In this document: positions 24,512 through 35,649 of the stretch, piece by piece | Layout: every line of letters starts with the position of its first letter | How positions within the stretch are numbered: position 1 is the first letter of the stretch | Notes under the pieces: model-generated | What the model was told of the DNA's origin: nothing | The model's database searches: none | The model's input: the letters and a program-made list of their open reading frames with translations, nothing else | Assembly: GCA_905178155.1 (NCBI GenBank) | Contig: CAJINV010000004.1 | Coordinates: 7,942,771 to 8,006,770 of the forward strand | DNA from: Amoebophrya sp. A120 | Taxonomy: Eukaryota; Sar; Dinophyceae; Syndiniales; Amoebophryaceae | Reading direction: 5' to 3' | Length of the DNA stretch: 64,000 nucleotides | Translations under genes and position numbers: made by a program

Positions 24512-25702
24512 GCTTATTTCATATACTTCTAAGTACTGTGTCGTAGCGATTCGCTTTTTGACACCAGGAAGATATAAAGAGTTTCAAGAAATTATACCGT
24601 AACTACAACTTATAAAAATATTCCAACTTTGACATTGACACTAAAAGCAAATCGTGAAGTAGAACAGGGTTAGCAACGACCCGTGCCCGACTTCGTCCAA
24701 CCTTTAATAAACCTTTTTCGTGAATATAGACACAAAAACTAAATGCAGCCAACCTCTACTTCAGAGAGGCTGAGGCTTGCGTGAATCCAAAACTTGCGTA
24801 GTAAAATTCTGACACTGATGAAGCGTATTTTTGCGGAAATACAGCTTGTAGCTTGTTTATAGATTGCAAATTGGACCATGTTGGTCCACTGGTAGTTTTG
24901 AGAAAGTTGACTTGAGTATCGGTAGATATTGTTGGCAGAGATACAATATGTGACTGGTTTTTACTATCACCTCGTTTCTTTATAAATTAGATTGTTGGCA
25001 ACGACCTCTGAAAATGAACTTGTATGAAACCCCATTGAACAAAAGGAAAATTGATGTACACAACGAGGTCTTTCGGTCTACAACCTGCTGCTGTACACGA
25101 AACGGACCACCTTTTGTGCTTTGAGAATCTATTTGTAAACCAGTTTCTGTTTCAAGTTCAACCACGACCACTGTATCTAAGCAGACAAGCGGAAGCGCCT
25201 CCAACCAACGCAGAGCAGGCCCCTCTGGTACTCCTTCGTATCCGAAGTGTTATAGTTCACCTTCATCTGTCGTCCTGTGAACTCTTCAGAAACTGATTGA
25301 GTAGAGGCTCATCCCTGCGATAGAAGAAAAAATGTTTTTTCCATTGGGTGAAATGAGAGTCAGACTGCCTGTCCACGTATTAAGCGGTAAAAAACATCGA
25401 GTTGTGATGTGGGAGCGTGCAGGCTGTGTAGTGCACAGCAGAATAGTATATCATACCCAGCGACATCATTTAAAATTTCATCATCTCCCCAAAAACTTAA
25501 ACTAGTTGTTTCGAACTGCGCTTCCATCAATTGGAAGCGAGTTCATATTGCCACCCTCCAATGGCGTCGTTCATGTGAGGAAAATTTTTTGGCTCCTCTC
25601 CGCGTTATCGACCTTCCAGTACTTCTGACGGGCAGCACGTCTTTCCGCCAAGAACCCTGCGTGCTATCCACCGCGACGCGACAGTCCGCACCGCGGGCAA
25701 AG
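24512..25702. other. Intergenic
   Basis: No introner and no recognisable gene. The MQO frame stays open upstream to about 25409, but the A-rich context and presequence favour the start at 25703. Confidence 0.5.
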
Positions 25703-28700
25703 ATGCTGCTCGCCCAGCACCGGTGTAGTGTGGCTTCTAGGCCATTGACGACGGTATGTTGTACGGCAGCGACGCCGGCAGTTGGTAGTAGGTCAAAAAT
25801 TACCACCAGCTACAGCAGCAACCACAGTAGAAGCAGCGTCCTAACGCCAACGTCACCACTGACTACAACGACCCAAAAACGGTCCTACCTGACCGGCGGC
25901 GACGAGCACGTGGATGTGCTTTGCATCGGCGGCGGGGTTATGTCCGCGTCAGTAGGACTGCTTTGCAAATTATTGGAACCCTCGTGGTATCAAATGTAAA
26001 AATGTCTGGGTCTGGAAGATTTCGGGATTTGTGATGCATATTTTGTATGATCCATGACGCACGTAATGCATGATCTAGCATCACAGATTTTTAGAGGGTT
26101 CCCTAGTGCCTATTCCGCATGAGAAATTCCCTCTCCGCGTAACACAAACTGGACTCCTGTTGCTGCTCATGCAATACAGATTCTTTTGGAATCCAAATTC
26201 AGCATCACAAGTTGCATTCTTCCAGACCCAGACATTTTTACATTTGATACGTGGAACGTGAAAATCATCGAGCGTTTAGAATCCCCGGCGATGGAATCTA
26301 GTGAAGCGTACAACAACGCAGGAACCTACGCATTGCAAACGTAAACGTGCTATTAAGTAGAAATCGCATGACAATTTTTTTTAAGAAGGAAACCGAATCT
26401 GTCATGCAGATTCAGGTAAGAAGGCAGAAGCACAAGCAGATCTGCCATGCAGGATTGCGATTGCGGCAAGTGTGATTACATTTTTGCAGTGGATAGGACC
26501 GGCCACGCCGCTTACTGCGAGCTAAACTACACGTCGGAGTCACAGTTAGAAACCGGAGAGCACCACGTGGAGATCGCCAAAGCGCTCGACATTTGCGAGA
26601 AATATGACAGTGCACAAGAACTCCCCCTCCCCTTCGATTTGTTATGCAAAGTACTTCTACCGATTGCGCCCTTTGTCTCTTGGCACTTTTTGCATGACAG
26701 ATTCTGGCAGCGCAAAGTAGACAAAGAGCACTGCAATCCGGCGTTGATTTGTCATGCAAAACCTGTATCATTACTGACACTTGCATTGCTGTTCATGCTA
26801 TACAAATTAGGGGGAGCAGGGGGAATTGTGCACGGTCATAAGAAATTCCACGTCTCCAAACAGTGGTGGGCGTATTTGACGTATGCAAGAAAAAAACTGT
26901 GTAAGTGTAAATTTGTGTTGCAGAACATGCAGCAGAGATACACCTGTCATGCCGGACAACCATGCGGCCCTCTTTTCATGTGTGTTTTCCCTTACAAGCC
27001 ACGCATGACAAGCTCTCTCTGTCATGCGGAGCAAACTTGTGATGCCATTCCTTCAAGAAAGTTACACTAACACAGTTTTTTTCTTGGATATGACGAAGGA
27101 AAGGATTTTAGACATCCCGGTCACGAATTGGTTAAACCACACACCACACCTCTCCTTCGTGCACGGAGATGCGAACGTCGCGATGTTAAAACGGCGGTAC
27201 GAGCGGCTGAAAAAAGAACCACTGTTTTCCTCGATGGAGTTTACGGAGGACGAGAAAACCATCGCGGAATGGGCACCTTTGATCATGGACGGCAGACAAT
27301 CCGGGGCGGAGAAGCTGGCGTGTACACGGGTGCAGATGGGAACTGATAACGACTGGGGAGCATTAACAGGAGGTATTAAGTTGTTGGACTCTTTTCATGA
27401 TCAAAATTCTTGATGTGGTTATGCAGACTTTAGTAGTAGACGTCAGAATTTTTTAATATATATATAATTGTCATGCTATTGCTAATGTATAACGCAGTGT
27501 AGTTCTGTATCTGTTTCCCACCAACAACTCCTTCGAGGTTTGATTGCGGCGTTTGAGCGCGCGGGGGGCACCTTCGTCGGCAACTGGGAGGCGGACAAAC
27601 TGCGTCAGAACAGCGACGGCACCTGGACGGTGCACCAAAAGTCAACCTACACGCAGTCAGGCTTGCCAGACTTGACGGCGACGGGCTTGCCGGATCCGTT
27701 CGGTTTCGGCAGCAAAGCGGAGGTGAATACTCGGGCGAACTTTGTTTTCGTGGGGGCAGGTATTTATGAAGTACTTACATACTTCACTAAAGTTCTTATG
27801 TGTTTGTTGTAGTTCTTGTTTGCATACAGTTCTAGACCACGAGTAGCGCTTTGCGTATTTACTTATTACGTCGTTCTAGTGAGCCAGCATTGGCGTTGAT
27901 TTTATCGTTTATTGAACCAGACGAGGATCTCCGCTTCCACATGAACAAATGAACAAGACGACATGACCAACGCATTCTACTCACTGCCAAACCACAACTC
28001 AAGGTGGCGCCTCGCTCCAGCTGCTGCAAAAAGCGAAGATTCCGGAAATCGCGGGGTACGGTGGTTTATGAATTGCAAAAGTATCGTACTAGTAGTAATT
28101 CATTGCATTACAAATTTCCTCAGCATGAGAAAGAAAATTTGTAGTGCGGATATACCTGAAGAAAAAGTTTTGTAATGCATTATTGCAATACTACGGGTGC
28201 GACACTTTTGCAGAGCATATGGGTTCCCCGTTTCCGGGCAGTTTTTCGTCTGCCGCAAACCGGAGGTGGTGTGCCGGCACTCGGTGAAGTGTTACGGCAA
28301 GGCGGCGGTCGGGTCTCCCCCGATGTCGGTCCCGCATTTGGACCGGAGGTACATTCTATCCACTGCAAATATCGATCTGGGTCTGGAAACTTGTGATGCT
28401 AATTTGCGAATGTTGGGACGACACCGCAATGCGCAGTCAAGCATGACAAAATTTTTTGAGCTCTTATGTGTTGTGTTTTCTGCATGACAAGCTGGGGGTT
28501 TGCATGACAGGCGAGAAGCTATGGTGTTCCTGCTTTTCTTGCAAGGCAGATTCATGAGTCATGCGGAACTACACGCATGACAATCTTGCACTCTAGTACT
28601 TCCAGACCAAAGCGTATTTGCAATGCATACATCCGGGGGGAGGAGCTTCTCCTCTTCGGCCCCTACGCCGGGTTTTCCCCGAATTTTTTGAAGCACGGAT

Positions 28701-30225
28701 CGTATCAAATGCAAATATGTCATCTGGGTCAGTAGCTGCAATGCGAACTTGTGATGCAAGTTGCAGCTCACAAAAAAATCTGCCTTGCGTCACTCGTCGA
28801 AAAGATGCGCATGATCATGTCTGGCCGTGTTGAGAGGTCGTGGTTTCTCATGCAGAATAGGCAACATGATCACCAAGGGGCTACAGAACTACTGCCTGTG
28901 ATGCTGAGCCTCCAAGTCCAGATGAAAAAAGTTTGGAAAAACTGCATGACAAATCGACCCAGACATGTTTGCAGTGGATAGGTCACCGCTGGATTTGATC
29001 TCCACAGTGAACCCGTTTAACGTCATCCCCATGGTCGCGGCCGGCGGGCAGAACATCGACTTGAGTGTCTACCTGGCGAAAGAATTAGCGTCCACGAAGG
29101 CGGAACGGATGCAAGTTTTGCGGGAATTCTTTCCAAACGCACAGGATGAGGACTGGTCGCAAATTACGGCGGGACAGAGGGTATAATTCTCGGTTTCTTC
29201 GTTCTTAACTGGGTTGAAGCAATTGCTTCATTTCATGAGAAACACAAACAAGTTGCTCTTCTAATTCAATTTTGCAGGAGCACACAACACATTCAGCAAA
29301 CGACCACTCTCGTCTCAGGTGCAAATCATGAAGGAAGACAAGGCGAAAGTCGGCATCATCCAGTTTGGCACCGAGATCATCCAGAAAGCAGACCGCACCT
29401 ATCCTGTGCAAAAGTATCGTGCTCGTATTGCAATCATTTGTAATACAAATCTTTTTCTTAAGGTAAATTCGCATTACAAATTAAAATTTCTCATGCTGAG
29501 GAAATTTGTGATGCATTTATACGAGTACGATACTTTTGCAGTTCATAGCACCATCAGCGGCTTGATGGGCGCGAGTCCGGGGGCGAGCGTCTCCGTGCAA
29601 ATCGCCTTGGACGTGGTGGAGAAAGCGTGGCCGGATTTCGTGCAGGGGAAATGGAAAAACAAGTTGGAGCAGATGATTCCCGGGTATAAAAAACAGCTGA
29701 ACGAAATATGACAGGGCACAACTTCCCCTCTCCCTCATTTGTCATGCAAAATCCCAAACTTAGTCTGTGCCTCTTGGCACTGTTTGCATGACAAGTTCTG
29801 GTAGCCCAAACAGTACTTACTACATGAGGTACATGAATTTGTCATGCACAGGCTCCATGTGTGTTGGTGTTTGTATTGCTGTTCATGCAAAAATAGAAAT
29901 GAGGGGGAGGGGGAGTTGTGCACTCTCATACGAAAACAAGGATTTGTACAAAGAGGTGGCCTTGAAGGACAAAGCCGGGTTATGCAAGAAAAAAACTGTG
30001 TAGGTGTATACTCTGTGATGCTGAAAATGCAAAACTGTTAGACTTGTCATGCTGGACGTGCGTCGTAGGCTACTTTCATACGTGTTTCCACGTGCTAGCT
30101 GCGCATGACAGGTTTTCCCTGTAATCGCAAAACGCATTTGTGATGCTGCTCTTCCTACAAAGTTACACTTAAACAGTTTTTTTCCTGGATACGGGTCGCA
30201 TTCTGTGTTGGGGATTCCGCATTAG
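25703..30225 (+). CDS. MQO: Malate:quinone oxidoreductase, mitochondrial
   Basis: FAD enzyme oxidising malate to oxaloacetate and passing electrons to the quinone pool. Fourteen exons sum to exactly 587 codons. A Ser/Thr/Arg-rich presequence ending near QKRSY suggests mitochondrial import. Family signatures follow in order: nucleotide-binding [123 protein letters not shown]; and [19 protein letters not shown]. Introners number ten (four B or B-like... A, D and F types); GT-AG introns lie at 27373-27537, 27760-28003 and 29181-29318. The start at 25703 is chosen for its presequence and gcaaagATG context. Every junction is supported by MQO family continuity, making this the best test gene for introner removal. 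Confidence 0.95.
25988..26249 (+). mobile_element. Introner, family A (MQO)
   Basis: 262 bp; perfect TSD CGTGG. Joins LEPSW to NVKI. Interior is the reverse complement of the 6298-6574 subtype. Confidence 0.94.
26327..26495 (+). mobile_element. Introner, family B-like (MQO)
   Basis: 169 bp, starts TACG; TSD GAACC/GGACC. Splits the conserved NNAGT-GHAA motif. Confidence 0.85.
26603..26840 (+). mobile_element. Introner, family D (MQO)
   Basis: 238 bp; perfect TSD AGAAA. Joins ICEK to FHVS. Confidence 0.92.
26882..27090 (+). mobile_element. Introner, family F (MQO)
   Basis: 209 bp; perfect TSD TGACG. Joins AYLT to KERI. Confidence 0.92.
28067..28219 (+). mobile_element. Introner, family B (MQO)
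   Basis: 153 bp; TSD TGGTT/TGGGT. Joins GYGG to FPVS inside a conserved MQO motif. Confidence 0.91.
28357..28629 (+). mobile_element. Introner, family A (MQO)
   Basis: 273 bp; TSD CATTC/CATCC. Joins DRRYI to RGEE. Confidence 0.9.
28703..28980 (+). mobile_element. Introner, family A (MQO)
   Basis: 278 bp; weak TSD GATCG/GGTCA. Joins KHGS to PLDL, in frame. Confidence 0.85.
29400..29547 (+). mobile_element. Introner, family B (MQO)
   Basis: 148 bp; perfect TSD GCACC. Joins ADRT to ISGL. Confidence 0.93.
29707..29930 (+). mobile_element. Introner, family D (MQO)
   Basis: 224 bp; perfect TSD CGAAA. Joins QLNE to NKDL. Confidence 0.92.
29981..30191 (+). mobile_element. Introner, family F (MQO)
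   Basis: 211 bp; perfect TSD CGGGT. Joins DKAG to SHSV, ten codons before the stop. Confidence 0.92.
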
Positions 30226-30999
30226 AGGGATGGAGAAATAGTAACGGGAGGGGGTGGTACTAATATGTGCGTGAAAGATTTTGAGGAGGTTGAGGTTCCT
30301 TGATCACTACAAGCAAGAAATAAATCCTTTTACTATGGTATGCAATACGTTTATGACAATACTTGATGTTCCCTTCGTTTTTAATAATTCTGCAACCCGT
30401 TCGGAATAGTATGCGAAAATATCGGCACCCCTTTTTTAATCCGAACAAGGTGTAGATGAACTGAGTGAAGCAAATCATCGTGCTTTTTACTTTTTACTAT
30501 GGACAACAACGCCAGAAATTAGTTCTTCGCAGACGCATAAGGAATTTGGATAGGACGTCTCTAGTGCTACATGATGACAGAAAAAATTGTTTCAACATTC
30601 GTACGACGGTAACTAGTTTGGACAGGTTCGCTAAGGTTGAGATAAGGTATACCGGTATTAAACAGAAGCGGCTGAAGTACTATGACATCACGACATCGCT
30701 AATATCAGATATAGGAATAATCACGCAGAGCTTGGACAGCGGACGGGGAGGACAGAATTTATCACGGCTTTGGATGGAGAAGGAAGGAACGCTGTCGTAT
30801 GGGCTTTATTGTTGTAAATGCTAAGAGGAAATGATCAGAAGTGGAAATCAGAGCGAAAACGCAGATGAAGTAGATATTACAGAAAAGAAATCGCATATTT
30901 TGGAAGTCGGCGTGTAATAAGTGGGTGGCGGAGTCTCGTTTGTTCACGAAAATCTTTTTTTCGAGTGGTGGCGCCTTTTCACATTCACAACAATTCACC
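30226..30999. other. Intergenic, AT-rich
   Basis: No introner and no recognised gene. An open frame at 30465-30824 has no protein family resemblance that I can see. Confidence 0.45.
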
Positions 31000-33960
31000 A
31001 TGTGTAATTCGAGAAGGCAGTTCGAGCGATGTAGGGGACTGGAGGTGAGAGCTGTGGAATTAGCCGCCCAAAGCGCGGGCACCGTTCTAGGTGCTGGGCG
31101 TGGCGCCCTTGGTGCAGTATGCCGGCGAGTTGCTCCGCGCACCCCTTGTGCGCTGCTGCGGTGCTGAAGACGAGGACCGAGAGGCGCGGGTGAGTCCTGC
31201 TCCTGAAGAAGCTCTCGGCGTGGAACTGTTCGGCTGGGCCCGAAGGTGTTGAGGCGGTGCTCAAGAGATCGCTTGGGCGGCGGGCATTCCGTTTCTAATG
31301 TATGACCAGCGGGCGTGGGCCGACTCCGTCGCCCGGCGCCGAGAACTCGCGCAGCGCTCACTCTGCGCGCCAGGCGCAGCCCTGCGGTCTTTGCCGCGCC
31401 ACCGTCCGCTGCGCCGATCAATATCGACCGCGGCAGCCCGCCCAGGGCCCCGCAGGCAGTGTCTAGCCAGCTTTGTGTGCGCCGCCGTTCTCCTTATCCG
31501 CTGGGCCGTCCGCGAAAGCCAGGCGGACGGGCTTGGCGATGCGCGCGAGAGCTCTACTCCGCCAGACTTCGACCAGGGGTGTGTGGGTAGCGCCCCTTAC
31601 GCGCCTGCGACGGCTCGTCGGCGGGGCACCGTACTTACACCCTCGCCCCAGCCTTTTTTACCTGTAGAGGAGGAGGTTGTCCTCGCTGCGTGGCTCGAAT
31701 GGTAATAGAAAGACGTGTATACAGACAAACCCGTGTTGCGAGCCATCCCGCCACGGTATCTATTGTTAGCGCCCCCGCATAGGTGTTGCTTCTGTTCGAA
31801 GCAGCTGCCACACGACGAGCGAGTGTCTCTCTCAGGGTCAGTGGAGTGTAGGCAGTGCAAATGAGAGGAGAAGTGTGTAGTTACAATAACGGATGAGTGA
31901 TAAGCCAAATGCTATGTGGTCTCTCTTTTGAACACTTCCGCCGAGAGTACCTGAACTTTGTGATGAACACCTCCTGAACAAACTACCTTTTTTTTTATCT
32001 AGCAGAATTTTCGTATGTGACGGGCCCCGGGCTGAGGATGTTTTTACTCTTGGTGCCGTGTCGCTCTGCTGCCGGGTGTGCCGCCAGTCCTTTTCCGCGG
32101 CATAGAGCTCGGCGCGGACGCACGGGGTCGCCGGCTCCGCATCCCGCCAACATCCTCATGGCGGGGACGTTCGGGCGGCGAGCCAACCGGCAGGGATGGG
32201 GGATCGGAGAGAGGCGCTGGAGATTCCAGACAGGCGCCGGAGATCCCCGCCCGCACGCTGCCCGGTGGGGCTGTGATGGTGGTCGCGCGGCGCCTACATA
32301 CTTACCAGCGCGCCGGCCTGCCGCGCGCCGCGTTTGCAACGCACCTGCCCGGGCATGTTCCGCGGGCGACAGGGCCCCGGCCCGCCTGGGCGGCGGCTTT
32401 AGTCTTCGCCAGTGCCCCCCCGCTGCCGTCAAGGGGGCTAGAACCAAGGTGCGCGGCGCCCCCCTTGCGGCCCGCGCGAATTTCTTCCCGAAGGGCGGGC
32501 GGCTTTTCCAGAAGAATATTTCTCGTCGGCAGGCCGGCGTAGGGTGGCTCGCAGGCAGGCCGGCCCCTGTCCGAGCCATTTTTCTTGCCCGCGCCGTGTG
32601 TCTGCTTTGGATGGTGCCTGCGCAACTTCGCTGCCGTGCCTGCCCCGGTCGTGGCTGAAAGATTGCGGCGAGCAGTCTGCGTGAGCAGCCGCGTGGCCGT
32701 GTAATTGCAGGTTGTTTCTGGCCAGGGTTGGTTGATTATTTGCTGTGCGCCAGTGTCCGCAAGGACGCGAACTTCGCACAAGTGGAGTTCGGTTGCGGAA
32801 AAAAAGATGAGACTAAAGAGCAGGAATGCGGAGAGCGAAAGCGATCTCCATCAGGTACTATCAGGAAGTGGTGCTGACGAGGAGGGCCTGTGGCGATTGC
32901 TGTTCTAAAAATTCAAGAGGACATGAGGGCCAGGAAAGCATCCTGTTGAGTGCTCTATCGAGTGTGAGAGCAACGCTCAGACCTATTCCAGGAGTCCCAA
33001 ATCTCCCATAAAAAATAGGTGTTTCGGACTAGTGAGCATCCTCCACCAGGAAGGGAGTTCATGGCGCCTCGTTCTGTCTGGATCGTTGCAGCTGGAGACG
33101 TGATTCAATGGGGCGGAGTCAAATCGCTTCTGGCCGGAGCCCTAGTAGGCAGCCCGGCGCCCGTCGGTGTCGGCTCTTCTTGCGCGCAAAGCGCCCAGCC
33201 CGGCTGTCCCCGTAACGCGACGGACGCCAGAAGGGTCCCTCGGCGCGCGTGTGCGTCTGCTCGGGAAAAAGACGCGAGGCTGCGCGGCGCGGGCGGGGCT
33301 GCGCAATCTCGGGCGGGACTGCGCGACCCTGCCGCAACGGGGCGGGCGACTTTCGCCACGGTCAGGAAGTGCACGCCGGAGGGCGTGTGGCTCAGCCCTT
33401 TGAGCGAAAATTTTAGGGCTGAAGAGCTTCGGGTCGTGCCAGACAGCCGGACCAAAAAAAAAGAAGGGCGGCGCGCCGGCTGCGCTGGCCCGAGGCTAGC
33501 CGCGGGCGGACTCCGCCAGCTCCGGGCGCGCCGTACTTGTAGCCCTATGGCCAAGGCGGTGGCCCCGCAATGTTGGCGGGGCTGCCGGCCGCCGCCGGTG
33601 TTTCTGGCTGGCCTCTCTGGTAGCTACGCCGCCCGCCGTTCATCAGGGCAACGCACGCGAGGGCGCCCCCAGCGCGGCCGGCGCGCCGGTCCCCAAGGAT
33701 GCCCGCAAGCGTGCGTGCCGGGACGGCGCATTTTATTCCAGGAGCGGCAGTGGGGTTGCGAGCTTTTCGCCCGTTCTTTTTGCGCACTTCACGCCTGATG
33801 TGCTCTTCCTGTATTGCCTTCTGCGCTGGCCCTGGCGCACAGGCCATGTCGGTAATGGCAGCCGCGGCCGGGTAGCCTTTATTTTGTGTGCCGGCCGCGG
33901 CCACGTGATCCGCCGTTCGTGACTGTTACTGGCCAGGCTTACGACCTTGCTCACGCACAT
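31000..33960. other. GC-rich block without convincing genes
   Basis: About 3 kb of strongly GC- and CpG-rich DNA with abrupt edges against AT-rich flanks. It breaks into at least three blocks (about 31010-31670, 32030-32660, 33060-33930) separated by AT-richer spacers. Long open frames exist on both strands in several phases, as expected from base composition, and none shows a recognised domain. No introners are present. Confidence 0.6.
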
Positions 33961-34164
33961 TATTGCCAGCATACACTGCTGTTGCGTTAGTGCGTTCCTG
34001 AGGCTGCGATTACACGCCTTTTCCGAAACTACAGGCCGTGTTCGCCAGAGAGAAAACAAACAAGCATGAGATCCAAGAACGAGAGAGGACAAAGCGAACA
34101 CCGGCCACCAAAACCGACGGGCCCAAACACTTCGTCCTCCCCCCACCGACAGATCAACACAAAA

Positions 34165-34830
34165 ATGCCGTGGTGGGTGCAGCTACGCCCCGCGCAGCTG
34201 GTTCTCGTCTTCTTTTCTTCTGCTACATGGGATTGGGGGTTTCCCACTACACGAGCCCTCACTACTGCTAGGAAATTTCTCCTCCACCGCACTACATCTT
34301 CGACGAGCAAAAACACTTCCCCGTCCTGCGACCACCTTTCGGGGACGAAGCGGGCTATTTGCGAAGAGGCCAGTCAGTCCTTCAGCCTCCAATGCCAAGC
34401 TGCCTGCGATCAGGACATCGGCGCTGCATTCGCGACCCCAATCTCCGCGGTAAATTGCCATGACGAATGCCTCCGAGCATTGAAAGCGGCATTGGACGAC
34501 GCCGCGCCCTGGACGGAGGCGAAGAACGCGACATTACACTACATGGAAAACGCGTTGCAGCCACGGTATGAGAAGCTAGAGGGGCAATTTACCCTCAACC
34601 GCGAACAGGCGAATTGGGACAAGAAAATGCTGGCGATTGAGGAGGACTCCGAGCTGTTTTGGAAACTCGTCTGCGCGGATACCAGCAAGTGGAAGCCGTT
34701 GGTCTGTGGTGGGGGAAGAAATCAAACGGTGGTGAACGGGACTGGAAACGCGACGGCGATTGCAAAACCTGTGGCGATGAAAGCTACAACCCGTGCTGCT
34801 GATAAAGCAGGCTTTCTTGCACTGAAGTAG
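34165..34830 (+). CDS. Small secreted Cys-containing protein
   Basis: Not recognised. From 34165 (cacaaaaATG) the product is 221 residues and begins with MPWWVQLRPAQLVLVFFSSA, a plausible signal peptide. An in-frame upstream ATG at 34066 would add 33 polar residues and bury the signal, so 34165 is preferred. Cysteines cluster in CDHL, ICEEAS, LQCQAACDQD and NCHDECLR. Several N-glycosylation sequons occur (NATL, NQTV, NGTG, NATA). It is one of few genes here with no introner and no visible intron. Confidence 0.7.
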   Translation: MPWWVQLRPAQLVLVFFSSATWDWGFPTTRALTTARKFLLHRTTSSTSKNTSPSCDHLSGTKRAICEEASQSFSLQCQAACDQDIGAAFATPISAVNCHDECLRALKAALDDAAPWTEAKNATLHYMENALQPRYEKLEGQFTLNREQANWDKKMLAIEEDSELFWKLVCADTSKWKPLVCGGGRNQTVVNGTGNATAIAKPVAMKATTRAADKAGFLALK

Positions 34831-35649
34831 CAGGAGCGAACTGTAGTTTCAAGGCGGCCATGATGTCTCATTTGGGCGATCAATCGAACAAAGTGTGAGG
34901 TCCATATTGTTTTTTCCCAGAATATTTCAGAAAACGTAAATACTTCATGCATCGTTGGGTGAGTACAAACCTACATGGAGAAACAGCAACTTACTGTCGT
35001 GCACTGAAATTATTACATGCCGGAACCGGATCGTGCTACTGCTAGGATCATTGAAATTATCCCTGACTGGTATCACTCAGATCAAATCCAAATTTCTATG
35101 GAAGATCACGAAGATCCATCAGTGCATCGGTAGTTCAAAACCAAATTACAATCTTGATCCCTGAGCAGGACGTCAGCTACAAATTTTTTAGCCTTTCAGT
35201 TTCATCAGAAAAGATGGATCCGGAAATCTCGCCCTGCGTCGGTTCTACTCATTCATTCGCAACTCTGCAAACCCGACTTTCTTTTTTCTTCCCGAATGCA
35301 GCAGCAAGAAACTACACCTGAAACTGGCTGTCGAACTGAAGCTCGTTAGTACATCAACATCGATACTTTTCTAAGGAGCATAATTTCAAGTAGACTCATT
35401 AAAGACCATTCTTCTGAAAAACTAACACAAGCGCATAGTATTAAAGAACTTTTTTCCACATTTAAGTACATTGTACATACCGAATAAACACGACATACGA
35501 AACTAGATATCAAGAACGTTTTGCCATTTACTTAATCGGGTCATTTATCTGTACAGCTCCTAGAAAAATATATAACACAGACAAGAATTGCGTGACATCA
35601 ATAATTTTCTTAATTTCAACGACATTTTTCCTCAGCATAGTTCAACAAA
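34831..35649. other. Intergenic with candidate spliced-leader acceptor
   Basis: AT-rich, no exon seen. CATTTTTCCTCAG ending at 35635, just 5' of the next start codon, is a good pyrimidine-AG trans-splice acceptor candidate. Confidence 0.5.

Noticed and set aside
30465-30824. A 119-codon open frame after MQO.
   Set aside because: No family resemblance and no supporting splice or start context.
31298-33798. Several long open frames on both strands in the GC-rich block.
   Set aside because: Overlapping long frames in several phases are expected when GC is very high; none has a recognised motif.
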